A DNA stretch of 53,167 nt from Salinactinospora qingdaonensis (GTDB lineage: Bacteria > Actinomycetota > Actinomycetes > Streptosporangiales > Streptosporangiaceae). This document shows, piece after piece, positions 32,669-40,439 of this stretch. The notes below the pieces were generated by a model, which did no database searches, was not told the DNA's origin, and saw nothing but the letters and a program-made list of their open reading frames with translations. Numbering within the stretch: the first letter of the stretch is position 1; each line of letters starts with the position of its first letter. The translations under genes and the position numbers were made by a program. Where the stretch lies: assembly GCF_039539445.1 (NCBI RefSeq), contig NZ_BAABDD010000032.1:1-53167 (forward strand). Reading direction: 5' to 3'.

Positions 32669-33685
32669 TCAGTCTCGCAGGGCGGCGTAGGCTCGCCCCA
32701 CGGCCTCGGGGATGGGCGAGGGCGGTGTGCCGTCGCCGAAGGGGCGACCGCCAAGGCGCTCTCGTCCGTGTGGCGTGTGCCACGTGGAGAGGTCGGGACC
32801 CTCGGGGACGACTCCGGTGGGGTTGATATTGGTGTGGACCCGGTAGTAGTGCCGTTTGATGTGGTCGAAGTCGACGGTGTCACCAAAGCCCGGCGTCTGG
32901 AACAGGTCGCGCGCGTAGGCCCATAGCACTGGCAGTTCGCTCAGCTTGTGGCGGTTGCACTTGAAATGGCCGTGGTAGACGGCGTCAAAGCGAACCAGGG
33001 TGGTGAACAGTCGGATATCGGCCTCGGTGATCGTGTCTCCCACGAGGTAGCGCTGGCTTTCGAGCCGCTCGGAAAGCGCGTCCAACCGCGCGAAGAGCTT
33101 GTGGTAAGCGCGGGAGTAGGCCTGCTGCGTGGTGGCGAAGCCGGCTTCGTACACGGCGTTGTTCACCTCGTCGAAGATGGTCTCGACGATTGCGTCGATC
33201 TCCGCGCGCAGGTGCCTGGGGTAGAGGTCGGGGGCACCCGGGCGGTGATAGGCGCGCCACTCGGTGGCCAGGTCGGTGGTCAACCGTAGGTAGTCGTTGG
33301 TGACCAGCATGCCGCTGGGGATGTCGACGACCGCGGGAACGCTCACCCCGCCGTCATAACTGGGATCGGCCGCGAGATAGGCCTCGGAGAGGTAGCTGAT
33401 TCCCAGTACGGGGTCCCGCCCCTGGGGATCGAGGGTGAAACGCCAGCTCGCGTCGTCTTGGATCGGATCGGCAACGGCGACGGACAGCGCCGACTCCAGT
33501 CCCAGCAGGCGCCGCGAGATCAAGGCACGGCTGGCCCAAGGGCACGCCAGGCTCACGACCAGCCGGTAGCGGTCGGCAGCCACCGGCCAGGGGGACTGGC
33601 CGTCGGCGGTGATCCGGGCGTCGAACCGGCTGGCCGACCTGATGAAGTCACCTTCATCGGTGACGGAGATGTTGACTTTGGCCAT
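32669..33685 (-). CDS. Glutathionyl(mycothiolyl)-hydroquinone reductase, YqjG/ECM4 type
   Basis: A 338-residue GST-fold reductase. It has the catalytic CPWA motif (Cys48-Ala51), then LLGLESALSVAVADP, DDASWRF, VPAVVDIPSG, TNDYLRL (about 131-137) and the helical C-terminal domain with RYLVGDTITEADIRLFTTL and RFDAVYHGHFKCN. These are hallmarks of S-transferases that reduce thiol-hydroquinone conjugates. Actinomycetes usually carry mycothiol instead of glutathione, so the thiol is probably mycothiol (inference). No operon partner is apparent. Confidence 0.92.
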   Translation of the reverse strand: MAKVNISVTDEGDFIRSASRFDARITADGQSPWPVAADRYRLVVSLACPWASRALISRRLLGLESALSVAVADPIQDDASWRFTLDPQGRDPVLGISYLSEAYLAADPSYDGGVSVPAVVDIPSGMLVTNDYLRLTTDLATEWRAYHRPGAPDLYPRHLRAEIDAIVETIFDEVNNAVYEAGFATTQQAYSRAYHKLFARLDALSERLESQRYLVGDTITEADIRLFTTLVRFDAVYHGHFKCNRHKLSELPVLWAYARDLFQTPGFGDTVDFDHIKRHYYRVHTNINPTGVVPEGPDLSTWHTPHGRERLGGRPFGDGTPPSPIPEAVGRAYAALRD

Positions 33686-34211
33686 GTGTTTGCTGGGCGC
33701 ATAACCCTCAGTTGTGCCATGAGAGCGGTACGCCCTCCTCCTCGCGTTCTCGTTATGTGATCGCTAAAATACGCTTAGTATCAGAAGCGCTGCTCAATTC
33801 ATCTCATCGATACCCGACACTCGTCACGCCCGCTGCCACAAGGGCGGTGACGGCCGCGGTTTTGCCGGGTGAGTGAGCGTGTTCTTGGTCTCGTCCGCTG
33901 TTGCGGGGTCGAAAGGCCGCGAGGTGTTCCTAGGGGGGTGGGGACTCGCGCGAATCGCCGTCGCCGCTGTACGGCCTGGTGGGCGGTTCGCTGGAAACCT
34001 CTCGACGCCGGATGTCGTCAGTTCCCGCCGCCTGCGCTGTCGCGCCTCGCTTTCGGGATTCGTTGCTTGAGCTGAGCGAAATCGCTGGTCCTAACGGGGC
34101 TCTATATACCCTAGGGGGGTAATGTATGTTGGTGGGGGCAGGCCGCGAGGCTTGGCTTCGCGCCCCACGGCCCTGAAACACAGCAGATAACCGTCGCCAA
34201 GGAGGTAACCC
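33686..34211. other. Intergenic region upstream of the copper genes
   Basis: A 526-bp divergent gap with no supported gene. The first 100 bases after the reductase start are AT-rich and probably contain its promoter. The copper operator lies at 34103-34125. Confidence 0.5.
34103..34125 (+). promoter_or_regulatory. CsoR-type copper operator in the copZ promoter
   Basis: TACCC-TAGGG-GGGTA (34107-34121) within an AT-rich surround matches the G-tract palindrome bound by CsoR repressors upstream of copper export genes. It lies 85 bases before the copZ start and probably overlaps the core promoter. The csoR gene itself is not in the window. Confidence 0.75.
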
Positions 34212-34427
34212 ATGGCCACCACGACCACCACCGTCTACACCGTTCAGGGGATGAGCTGTGGCCACTGCGCGGCCTCGGTCACCGAAGAGGTCAACCAGAT
34301 TCCGGGGGTCACCGACGTGCGGGTAGAGGTGGCCACCGGCCAGGTCACCGTCACCAGCAACGGGCCGGTCGACGACGCGCTCGTCCGCGAGGCCGTGGAC
34401 GAAGCGGGCTACAAAGTCACGAGCTGA
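34212..34427 (+). CDS. copZ: Copper chaperone with heavy-metal-associated domain
   Basis: A 71-residue single HMA domain. The Cu(I)-binding GMSCGHCAASV motif (about 13-23) is intact, followed by the usual VRVEVATGQVTV strand and an AVDEAGY end. AAGGAGG precedes the ATG. It delivers Cu(I) to the ATPase encoded 82 bp downstream. It is controlled by the CsoR-type site upstream. Confidence 0.95.
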   Translation: MATTTTTVYTVQGMSCGHCAASVTEEVNQIPGVTDVRVEVATGQVTVTSNGPVDDALVREAVDEAGYKVTS

Positions 34428-34509
34428 CCCCGCTCCACCATCGGCGGCCCGCGCCACCGCCGACACCCCCAAGTGTCGGCGCCCACGACAGGCTCCACAA
34501 GGAACGGCG

Positions 34510-36792
34510 ATGCATGACACCAATGACGGCATTGAACTGACAATCGGCGGTATGACCTGCGCCGCGTGCGCCAGCCGTGTGGAAAAGCGGCTCAACCGAC
34601 TTGAGGGCGTGACCGCCACGGTCAACTACGCTACCGCCACCGCCCGCGTCGCCTTCCCCGGCGACCTCACCTCCGACGACCTGATCGCCCAGGTCGAAAA
34701 AGCCGGCTACACGGCAACGCTGCCCGAACCAGCCGACTCCCAAGGGGACACGGCGGAGAAGACGCTGCGCAACCGGGCATTCGCCAGCCTCGTGCTGAGC
34801 GTGCCCGTCATCGCGGCGGCCATGCTGCCCGCCCTGCAATTCCCCTACTGGCAGTGGGTGTCGCTCGCTCTGGCCACGCCGGTCGTGGTCTGGGCGGCGC
34901 TGCCGTTCCACCGGGCCGCCTGGCACAATCTCAAGCTCGGCACGGCCACCATGGACACTCTGGTCTCACTGGGCACGAGCGCGGCGTTCGCGTGGTCGCT
35001 GTACGCGCTGTTCTTCGGCACGGCCGGGGAGGTGGGGGTGACCCACTCCTTCACCTTCACGCTCGCTCCCACCGACGCCTCCGGCGCCATCTACCTCGAA
35101 GTCGCCGCGGGCGTGACCACCTTCCTCCTGCTCGGTCGGTACTTCGAGGCCCGCTCCAAGCGCCGCGCCGGCGCCGCGCTGCGTGCCCTGCTCGAACTCG
35201 GGGCCAAGGACGTCGCGCTGCTGCACCAGGGGCGCGAGGAGCGGGTGCCCATCGAGCGGCTTACCGAGGGGGACCTCTTCGTCGTGCGGCCCGGTGAGAA
35301 GATCGCCACCGACGGCGTCGTCACAGCGGGCACCTCCGCGGTCGACACGAGCATGCTCACCGGTGAGTCCATCCCGGTCGAGGTGGAGCCGGGCAGCACC
35401 GTGGCCGGAGCGACCGTCAATGTGGGCGGGCGGCTGACCGTCCGAGCCACCCGCGTAGGCTCCGACACCCAGTTGTCCCAGTTGGCCAAGCTGGTGACGG
35501 AAGCCCAGAACGGCAAGGCCCAAGCGCAGCGGTTGGCCGACCGGATCTCCGCCGTGTTCGTCCCGATCGTGATCGCCCTCGCCGTGGCCACGTTCGCGGT
35601 GTGGCTCGTCGGCAACGGCTCGGTCGCCATGGCGTTCACCGCCGCTGTGGCGGTCCTGATCATCGCCTGCCCGTGCGCCCTCGGACTGGCCACCCCCATG
35701 GCTTTGCTGGTGGGCACCGGCCGGGGGGCCCAGCTCGGCATCGTGATCAAAGGGCCGGAAGTGTTGGAGAGCACCCGCCGCGTCGACACCGTCGTCCTTG
35801 ACAAGACCGGCACGGTAACCAGCGGGAAGATGACCCTTGCCGAGGTCGTCACCGCCGAGAACGAGGACACCGCCGAGGTCCTGCGCTTGGCCGGAGCGGT
35901 GGAGAACGCCTCAGAACACCCCGTCGCCCGCGCCATCGCCACGGGCGCGACCCGACGCTTCGGCCACCTCCCCGACGTCAGTGACTTCAGTAACGTCGAA
36001 GGGCTGGGGGTGCGAGGGGTCGTGGAGGGCCACACCGTGCTCGTCGGCCGGCCCGCGCTGCTGGGCAGCCAACCACTGCCGTCGCCCCTGGCCGACGCTA
36101 TGGAGCGCGCTCACCTTCAGGGCCGCACGTGTGTGGCCGTGGGATGGGACGGGCAGGCCCGCGCCGTACTCAGCGTGACCGACGCCATCAAGCCCACCAG
36201 CGTCCAGGCGATCCGGCAGTTGCGCGACCTGGGGTTGACCCCCGTGCTGCTGACCGGCGACAGCGCCGCTGCCGCCCACACCGTCGCCGCGGAGGTGGGG
36301 ATCGAGGAGGTCATCGCCGAGGCCATGCCTGAGGACAAGCTCGATGTCGTCGAACGGCTGCGGGCACAGGGGCGGACGGTGGCGATGGTCGGCGACGGGG
36401 TCAACGACGCCGCCGCGCTGGCTCGGGCCGATCTGGGGCTGGCCATGGGCACCGGCACTGACGTCGCGATCGAGGCGGGGGATCTTACGCTGGTCCGTGG
36501 CGACCTGCGGGCCGCGGTCGACGCGATCCGGCTCTCCCGCCGCACCCTCGCCACAATCAAGGTCAACCTGTTCTGGGCGTTGGCCTACAACGTGGCGGCG
36601 CTGCCCTTGGCGGCGGCCGGCCTGCTCAACCCGATGATCGCCGGGGCGGCTATGGCGTTTTCCAGCGTCTTCGTCGTCAGCAACAGCCTGCGGCTGCGCC
36701 GGTTCGCGCCGCTGGCCGGTGACGGCGGCGCTGCACCGGCGACGGCCGGCGCCGACGCGCCGGCGGCGCGCCTCCACGCGCCTGCGCAGTAG
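34510..36792 (+). CDS. copA: Copper-exporting P1B-type ATPase
   Basis: A 760-residue membrane pump. One N-terminal HMA domain with GGMTCAACAS (Cys17, Cys20), six to eight membrane helices, the actuator TGES region (MLTGESIPV), the membrane CPC motif (387-389), the phosphorylation DKTGT motif (Asp431), an HP-containing nucleotide domain (ENASEHPVARA) and GDGVND (about 628-633) are all intact. It exports Cu(I) from the cytoplasm with CopZ as donor. The C-terminal tail after the last helix is Ala/Pro-rich. Confidence 0.96.
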   Translation: MHDTNDGIELTIGGMTCAACASRVEKRLNRLEGVTATVNYATATARVAFPGDLTSDDLIAQVEKAGYTATLPEPADSQGDTAEKTLRNRAFASLVLSVPVIAAAMLPALQFPYWQWVSLALATPVVVWAALPFHRAAWHNLKLGTATMDTLVSLGTSAAFAWSLYALFFGTAGEVGVTHSFTFTLAPTDASGAIYLEVAAGVTTFLLLGRYFEARSKRRAGAALRALLELGAKDVALLHQGREERVPIERLTEGDLFVVRPGEKIATDGVVTAGTSAVDTSMLTGESIPVEVEPGSTVAGATVNVGGRLTVRATRVGSDTQLSQLAKLVTEAQNGKAQAQRLADRISAVFVPIVIALAVATFAVWLVGNGSVAMAFTAAVAVLIIACPCALGLATPMALLVGTGRGAQLGIVIKGPEVLESTRRVDTVVLDKTGTVTSGKMTLAEVVTAENEDTAEVLRLAGAVENASEHPVARAIATGATRRFGHLPDVSDFSNVEGLGVRGVVEGHTVLVGRPALLGSQPLPSPLADAMERAHLQGRTCVAVGWDGQARAVLSVTDAIKPTSVQAIRQLRDLGLTPVLLTGDSAAAAHTVAAEVGIEEVIAEAMPEDKLDVVERLRAQGRTVAMVGDGVNDAAALARADLGLAMGTGTDVAIEAGDLTLVRGDLRAAVDAIRLSRRTLATIKVNLFWALAYNVAALPLAAAGLLNPMIAGAAMAFSSVFVVSNSLRLRRFAPLAGDGGAAPATAGADAPAARLHAPAQ

Positions 36793-36798
36793 TCCTGC

Positions 36799-36844
36799 CC
36801 TGCCCGGCCCGAGCCGCAGGCGACGGCGGCTCGGGCCAGGCAGG
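36799..36844. terminator. Terminator hairpin after copA
   Basis: Arms of 19 nt (36799-36817 and 36826-36844) with one mismatch around an 8-nt loop, 7 bases after the copA stop. Confidence 0.75.
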
Positions 36845-36877
36845 TGGTCCCGCGGCAGACCGGTCGTCGCGAGACCA

Positions 36878-36923
36878 CCTCGTTTGCGGGGGCGGGCCGC
36901 GCGGCCCGCCCCCGCAAACGAGG
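36878..36923. terminator. 46-bp perfect palindrome, bidirectional terminator
   Basis: Arms of 23 nt (36878-36900 and 36901-36923) are exact complements with no spacer. It lies 6 bases from the stop of the convergent DUF1269 gene, so it can end both transcripts. Confidence 0.8.
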
Positions 36924-36929
36924 GCCGGG

Positions 36930-37412
36930 TCAGCTCCGCAGTTCCTCGATCAGCTCCTGCTCGTCGTCCTTGCTGAGGTTGGTCTGGAGCACGGTGGGCT
37001 CCAGCGGCCGGAACCGCTCGATCACCCGGTCGGCGTTGGTCGCCTCAGCCAGGAGGAAGACCGCGGCGCGCCCCTGATCGAGTTGCTCGCCGATGCCGCG
37101 GATCAGGTCGTCGCTGATGCCCACGTCGGTGAGTTTGCCGGCGATGGCGCCCGAGGCCGCTCCCACCGCTAGCCCCAGCACAGGGACGAAGAAGATGAGC
37201 CCGATCAGCGTGCCCCAGAACGCCCCGCCGAGGGCCCCGGCGCCGGTGGTGTTCACCGTCTGGTGGATGCGTGGGCGTCCCTTGTGGTCCTTGACCACAT
37301 AGGCGGCGTCCTCAAGTCGCAGCAACTCCTCCTTGCCGAGTTCGGAGGCGATGTCGAGTGCCTCCTCAGCCTGGTCACGATTCTCCACTCCCAACACGAC
37401 GAGCTGGGCCAT
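36930..37412 (-). CDS. DUF1269-family membrane protein
   Basis: A 160-residue protein. The N-terminal half is soluble (VVLGVENRDQAEEALDIA, then RLEDAAYVVKDHKGRP). A glycine-rich double membrane hairpin follows (GALGGAFWGTLIGLIF and FVPVLGLAVGAASGAIAG, about 60-95), and the end is soluble with VGISDDLIRGIG. This matches DUF1269, whose role is unknown. The ATG at 37412 has GGAGTG upstream; the frame stays open further upstream across the P450 gene, but that part is a shadow. Confidence 0.88.
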   Translation of the reverse strand: MAQLVVLGVENRDQAEEALDIASELGKEELLRLEDAAYVVKDHKGRPRIHQTVNTTGAGALGGAFWGTLIGLIFFVPVLGLAVGAASGAIAGKLTDVGISDDLIRGIGEQLDQGRAAVFLLAEATNADRVIERFRPLEPTVLQTNLSKDDEQELIEELRS

Positions 37413-37567
37413 GGTCACTCCATTCCTCGCGGGGTTCGCCTGGCGCCGCCCCATTGTCGAGCCCCTACCCGCGCTTCGCAGTGACTGCGGGTAAGGGTCG
37501 GGCACACGTTCGACCATGTTTGTTTGGGGCGGGGCAGCGGCGAGCTGGAGCCGGGCGGCCATATCTC

Positions 37568-38830
37568 CTAGAGGGCGTGGATGGTGGGGGTGAACTCGAC
37601 GGGCAACGAGAACAGGCCGCGCATCCACACGGAAGGGCGCCATTGCAGCGACTCGCCGGGCACCGACAGTTCGACGTCGGGTAGCCGGTCCAGCAGCACC
37701 TCGACGGCGGTCCGGGCGATGATCTCGGCGAGCTCGGGCGCTGGGAAGGGGCAGCCGTGCTCGCCGTGGCCGAAGGACACGTGGGCGCGGTTGGAGTTGG
37801 AGGAGGCGTGAAACTCCGGCTGGACGCGCGGGTCGGCGTTGGCCGCGGCAAGCCCCAGCACCAGCAGGTCTCCGCGGTGGATACGGCGCCCACCCAGTTC
37901 GCACGCGTGGACGGCCCACCGGCCGAGGAAGTTCTGGGTGGGTGTTTGCTTCCACAGCACTTCGTTCAACGCCTGGCCGGCACTGCTGCGCCCGCCTTGC
38001 AGTGTCACCGAGAACTGGTCGTCGATGAGCATCAACCGTAGCGCGTTGCCGATCCAGTTGCCCGTGGGCGCCTGGGCGGCTGCCATGATCACGAGGAGGT
38101 CGATGACGATCTCGTCGTCGGTGAGCTGCGCCGGGTGGTCCAGCAGTTGTGAGGGGACATCCCGGTCGGGGTGCGCGTGCTTCTCGGCGACCAGCTCTTG
38201 CATCCGGGCGTGCAGGCGCCCGTGTGCTTCCGCGGCCTTCTCCGCCACGTCGAGCGAGTCCAGCACGTCTTGGACCAGCGTCGGGATGTCGGACTGCGGG
38301 AGTCCGAACAGTCGGGCGACGACCCCCGCGGGGATCTGGTGGGCGTACTGCCCGATCAGGTCCGCCTGGCCGTCCCCGACGAACCCGTCGATCAGTTGGT
38401 CGGCGACCTGTTCGCAGATCGAGGCCAACTCGGTGCGGTCGAAGGAGTCCAGCGCGTCGCCGATGGCGCCGGCGCGGCGCTGGTGCTCCTCCCCTTCGGC
38501 GAACATGACCGACGGGGTCCAGCCGACGTAGGGCATGAGCGGCCAGTCGTCGGGGATGTGCTCCCAGGCGTTCCAGCGGCGGCAGTCGCGTGCGAACCAC
38601 TGCGGATGGCTGGTGACGTGGTGCACTTCGCGGTAGCCCAGGACGAACCAGGCGGGGATGTCGCCATCGAGCAGGATCGGAGCGACTGCCCCGTACTTGC
38701 GCCGCATTTCCTCGTACAACGTGTCTGCGTTCTCGGCGATTTCGGGTCCGTAGAACCGGACGGCGTCGACGTGCTCGGGGTATCCGGCCAGTGGCGAGGC
38801 GGGATCGGGCGAGCTGGAAAGGTTCGTCAC
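37568..38830 (-). CDS. cvnE: Conservon-associated cytochrome P450
   Basis: A 420-residue P450 that closes the conservon, as CvnE does in S. coelicolor. The I-helix reads AAAQAPTGNWIGN. The haem-binding loop is FGHGEHGCPFPAPELA, with the cysteine ligand present but Pro-Phe where most P450s have x-Gly after it. ExxR-like residues occur upstream in NEVLWKQTPTQNFLGRWA (the usual ExxR is degenerate: EVLW), as in other conservon P450s. The substrate is unknown. It overlaps cvnD by ATGA. It may sense redox or bind a small molecule instead of catalysing turnover. Confidence 0.88.
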   Translation of the reverse strand: MTNLSSSPDPASPLAGYPEHVDAVRFYGPEIAENADTLYEEMRRKYGAVAPILLDGDIPAWFVLGYREVHHVTSHPQWFARDCRRWNAWEHIPDDWPLMPYVGWTPSVMFAEGEEHQRRAGAIGDALDSFDRTELASICEQVADQLIDGFVGDGQADLIGQYAHQIPAGVVARLFGLPQSDIPTLVQDVLDSLDVAEKAAEAHGRLHARMQELVAEKHAHPDRDVPSQLLDHPAQLTDDEIVIDLLVIMAAAQAPTGNWIGNALRLMLIDDQFSVTLQGGRSSAGQALNEVLWKQTPTQNFLGRWAVHACELGGRRIHRGDLLVLGLAAANADPRVQPEFHASSNSNRAHVSFGHGEHGCPFPAPELAEIIARTAVEVLLDRLPDVELSVPGESLQWRPSVWMRGLFSLPVEFTPTIHAL

Positions 38831-39450
38831 GACGTGCCCTCCTGGGCGGGCGACTGCTGGTACAAGTAGCTGATGTGGTGGACGAGCGTGATCAACACGT
38901 CCCTGGCGGAGTCGCGTCGGCGAGCGTCACAGTCGACCAACGGCACTTCGTCGGAGAGGGACAGCGCGTCTCGCACTCGCTCCAGTGGGGGGCCTTCTCC
39001 GAAGCGGTTGACGGCGACGACGAACGGCGTCTGGTGGAACTCCAGCCGGTCGATGGAGTACCAAGAGTCCTCTAGGCGGCGAGTATCCACGAGAACAACC
39101 GCTCCCAGGCTGCCGGTGAACAGTTGGTCCCACAGAAACCAGAACCGTTCCTGGCCGGGAGCGCCGAACAGGTAGAGCACTTTCTGCTCGTTGAGGCTGA
39201 TCCGGCCGAAGTCGAAGGCCACCGTCGTGGCGTTCTTGTTCTGCACGCCGGCGGCGTTGTCGATCCCCACGCTCGCCTGGGTCATGACCTCCTCAGTGCT
39301 CAGCGGGGGGATCTCGCTGACCGAACTGACCATGGTCGTCTTGCCCACGCCGAAGCCGCCCACGATGACGATCTTCAGGGCGTCTTGGGTGGTGTGCCGC
39401 AGTGGGGTATGGCTGGCGCGCGCCGCTTGATCAGAGACGTTGGAGTGCAT
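38827..39450 (-). CDS. cvnD: Conservon small GTPase
   Basis: A 207-residue Ras-like ATP/GTP-binding protein. The P-loop GGFGVGKTTMV starts at about residue 32. TVAFDFGRISL and FGAPGQERFWFLW give the switch regions, and AVNRFGEG stands for the base-specificity motif (Arg-Phe instead of Lys-x-Asp). It overlaps cvnC by 20 bp and cvnE by 4 bp. It is thought to act as the switch of a membrane-bound complex with CvnA-C. Confidence 0.93.
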   Translation of the reverse strand: MHSNVSDQAARASHTPLRHTTQDALKIVIVGGFGVGKTTMVSSVSEIPPLSTEEVMTQASVGIDNAAGVQNKNATTVAFDFGRISLNEQKVLYLFGAPGQERFWFLWDQLFTGSLGAVVLVDTRRLEDSWYSIDRLEFHQTPFVVAVNRFGEGPPLERVRDALSLSDEVPLVDCDARRRDSARDVLITLVHHISYLYQQSPAQEGTS

Positions 39451-39790
39451 CGAGCACCTGCTTCAGAGTTTCAGGGGCGGGCCGCTGGTCCTGCCCGGAG
39501 ACCAACGACGGGTGACGGACGGTGATGCGGCCGGTGTCCAACAGGTCGCGTAGCAGGATCTTCACCACGCTCACCGGCAACTTGAGTTCAGCGGAGATCT
39601 CCACCACCGCCATCGGTTCCCAGCACATCCGCAGGATCGTGGCGTGCTCGGACTGCATTCCGGCAACGGGTTCGCATTCGCTGACGATGAGGGTGACCGT
39701 GTCAAAGGCGCTCTCGTCGGCACGGCTTCGCCCACCGGTGACGGTGTAGAGCCGGTCCGGATCTTCCTGATTGATATGTCGCCGGTTCAT
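39431..39790 (-). CDS. cvnC: Conservon DUF742 protein
   Basis: A 119-residue protein. It contains the family features PDRLYTVTGGRS, MCWEPMAVVEISAELKLP (winged-helix-like) and LRDLLDTGRITVR. It overlaps cvnB by ATGA and cvnD by 20 bp. It probably links the roadblock protein to the GTPase. Confidence 0.93.
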   Translation of the reverse strand: MNRRHINQEDPDRLYTVTGGRSRADESAFDTVTLIVSECEPVAGMQSEHATILRMCWEPMAVVEISAELKLPVSVVKILLRDLLDTGRITVRHPSLVSGQDQRPAPETLKQVLDALQRL

Positions 39791-40206
39791 GACGCAGGAT
39801 CGCCGCTGTACTCAGGTCGCCGTGGTGGGGCGGTCAAATGGCCACCGATCTGCTCCACCATCTCGTTCATGTTGTGGCCGACGATTCCGACCTCGGCGTC
39901 CTCCTCGGCGACGACGGCCAGGTGGGCCCCTTCGCCCGCCGGGACCATGAGCAGCAGGCCACCGCTGAACTCCACCATCGCCTGTCCCGGGCCGATAGTG
40001 TCGCCGAACTCGGCCGACACGCTCAGTGACAGGCTCTGGATACCGGCGGCGATCGCCGCGAGTTGGTCGGCCTTGTCCTCGTTCAGGCCGGAGGTGAAAC
40101 ACATCTTCAGGCCGTCTTTGGACAGCACGAGGACGTGGCGGATGCCGGGTGTTTTTTCGAGGAGGTTCTCTAGCAGCCAGTCAAGACTACGGTCCATAGT
40201 GCTCAT
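39787..40206 (-). CDS. cvnB: Conservon roadblock/LC7-domain protein
   Basis: A 139-residue protein with the roadblock fold: LDWLLENLLEKTPGIRHVLVLSKDG-type start, then DKADQLAAIAAGIQSLS, the GGLLLMVPAGEGAHLAVV strand pair and a VGIVGHNMNEMVEQIG helix. Roadblock proteins regulate small GTPases. It is translationally coupled to cvnC (ATGA). A gap of 233 bp separates it from cvnA; no gene or clear promoter is visible there. Confidence 0.94.
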   Translation of the reverse strand: MSTMDRSLDWLLENLLEKTPGIRHVLVLSKDGLKMCFTSGLNEDKADQLAAIAAGIQSLSLSVSAEFGDTIGPGQAMVEFSGGLLLMVPAGEGAHLAVVAEEDAEVGIVGHNMNEMVEQIGGHLTAPPRRPEYSGDPAS

Positions 40207-40439
40207 CGGGATAGCGGGCCACGAACTCCGGCCTTGCTGCCGGGGCGTCAGCCCCTGCCTCCTATCTGTAATTCAGGATGGTCCAGTGCAGGTGCGGTCA
40301 ACGCCGGTCACTGGTCCCATACGTTGATGTGCGCGATGGTCGGGAGTCCTTACTCAGGCGAACCACGCGAGTTACGCGCGATGCCGGATTCCCGTGGGGG
40401 AGCTTCCCCGTACGTGTCGCCGGTACGGGGAGCCGGATG

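Noticed and set aside
36930..38600. A long minus-strand frame across the DUF1269 gene and the P450 gene
   Set aside because: Only the part from 37412 downward has family features; the upstream part is an arginine-rich shadow of the P450 gene.
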